Positions 6,522 to 7,182 of a stretch of 7,182 nucleotides of DNA are shown one piece after another (position 1 is the stretch's first letter; every line of letters starts with the position of its first letter). A program made the position numbers and the translations under genes. The notes under the pieces were generated by a model that saw nothing but the letters and a program-made list of their open reading frames with translations, was not told where the DNA came from and did no database searches. The DNA is taken from the NCBI GenBank assembly GCA_016197345.1, contig JACPVY010000486.1, positions 1 through 7,182 of the forward strand, written 5' to 3'. The DNA comes from Burkholderiales bacterium (lineage in GTDB: Bacteria > Pseudomonadota > Gammaproteobacteria > Burkholderiales > Burkholderiaceae_D).

Positions 6522-7182
6522 ATGTCCCTCAATTTGAAACGTTGCGCACTTGCGCTAGGTTTAGGTCTTAGTCTGTCACTTGTTGCGCCCAGCTATGCCC
6601 ATGAGGAAGAAGCTGAAGCGAAGCCGCAAATCGTTGTCACGGCCGAACAAAAGCTAGCGGTCGAGCGCTTTGCCAAAGCGCAAAATTTAACGCAACTGTG
6701 GTCGCAACTACGGCAAAGATTCAATCACGACATCATGACGCAAATGCTGGCGAAAGCGCGTGAAGACTTGGATAAGACTGACACTCTGAAGCCAGAACAA
6801 CGCGATGCGATCTATAAACAATTGCAAACTGAGTTGCCGCAAATCGAGCGCGATTTCGCTAAAGAGCAAGACAAAATAGAAGGCCCAGATTTCATTAGCG
6901 AGCTGACCGCGCAAATTTATTTACGCGATTTCAGCGCCGACGAGTTGAATGAATATGCCGCCATTATGGAAAGCCCCACCGCCAAAAAATTCGCTGCAAA
7001 TCAAGCCAAGATTATGGCGGATATCAAAAGCATGGGCGAAGAAGCAGCCTTTAAAAAGCATTTTTCAGAAGACGAAATTAAGCTTATCAAGGCACAAGAT
7101 AGCGCACGCGTTTCGCTCAAGCTCAATGCGCTCGCCCCTAAGATTAAAGCGAATCTGCAGAAATCTTACTACGCTAAATTTG
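6522..7182 (+). CDS. Secreted DUF2059-type protein, 3' end cut by the window
   Basis: The frame is open from ATG 6522 to the last base, about 220 codons, with no stop. Residues 1-26 (MSLNLKRCALALGLGLSLSL, then VAPSYA) form a signal peptide with SYA|H cleavage, so the product should be periplasmic. A His/Glu-rich start (HEEEAEAK) follows, then a helical, charged protein. Residues about 126-160, with IYLRDFSADELNEYAAIMES then PTAKKF, match the DUF2059 pattern of an aromatic residue, an acidic ELxE-type core and SPTxKK. The function of that family is not established. I preferred ATG 6522 over ATG 6516, two codons earlier in the same frame, because GGA at 6512-6514 is 7 nt from 6522 but only 1 nt from 6516. 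It lies 28 bp after xth with no terminator between, so the two are probably co-transcribed. Confidence 0.82.
   Translation, partial: MSLNLKRCALALGLGLSLSLVAPSYAHEEEAEAKPQIVVTAEQKLAVERFAKAQNLTQLWSQLRQRFNHDIMTQMLAKAREDLDKTDTLKPEQRDAIYKQLQTELPQIERDFAKEQDKIEGPDFISELTAQIYLRDFSADELNEYAAIMESPTAKKFAANQAKIMADIKSMGEEAAFKKHFSEDEIKLIKAQDSARVSLKLNALAPKIKANLQKSYYAKF

Overview
The window looks like a chromosomal stretch from a betaproteobacterium, most likely a Burkholderiales member of the Oxalobacteraceae type. This rests on the gene set and order (lptF-lptG divergent from pepA, with a short CbiX chelatase gene behind lptG), the protein sequences, and a GC content that looks close to one half by eye. The genus is inference, not proof. 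Nearly everything is core housekeeping; I see no insertion sequence, phage gene, CRISPR array, tRNA or rRNA.

Left part (1-1400). The 3' end of a plus-strand uroporphyrinogen-III C-methyltransferase gene (cobA/SUMT) enters from the left edge. Its reading frame runs tail to tail into, and overlaps, a minus-strand pair of small secreted-protein genes. The pair (1131->760, then 720->253) encodes two related proteins, each with a signal peptide, a helical middle, two conserved cysteines and the same last codons. They look like a diverged tandem duplication of unknown function and are the least explained part of the window. Upstream of them is a 269-bp AT-rich intergenic region holding a 16-bp-period tandem repeat.

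Middle (1401-4056, minus strand). lptF, lptG and cbiX form a tight operon in which each stop overlaps the next start as ATGA. LptF and LptG are the inner-membrane permease pair of the LptB2FG lipopolysaccharide exporter. CbiX is the small chelatase that puts metal into sirohydrochlorin, the step that follows the methylation done by CobA, so siroheme genes stand on both sides of the small secreted pair.

Right part (4057-7182, plus strand). A 37-bp divergent spacer separates lptF from pepA (leucyl aminopeptidase, M17). It contains a palindromic ATTATAAT that gives a perfect -10 hexamer on each strand. On the lptF side this hexamer is only 5 nt from the ATG, which has no Shine-Dalgarno, so lptF may be read from a leaderless message. 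pepA ends in a strong intrinsic terminator. Then come xth (exodeoxyribonuclease III) and, 28 bp later, the 5' part of a gene for a secreted DUF2059-type protein that is cut by the window edge.
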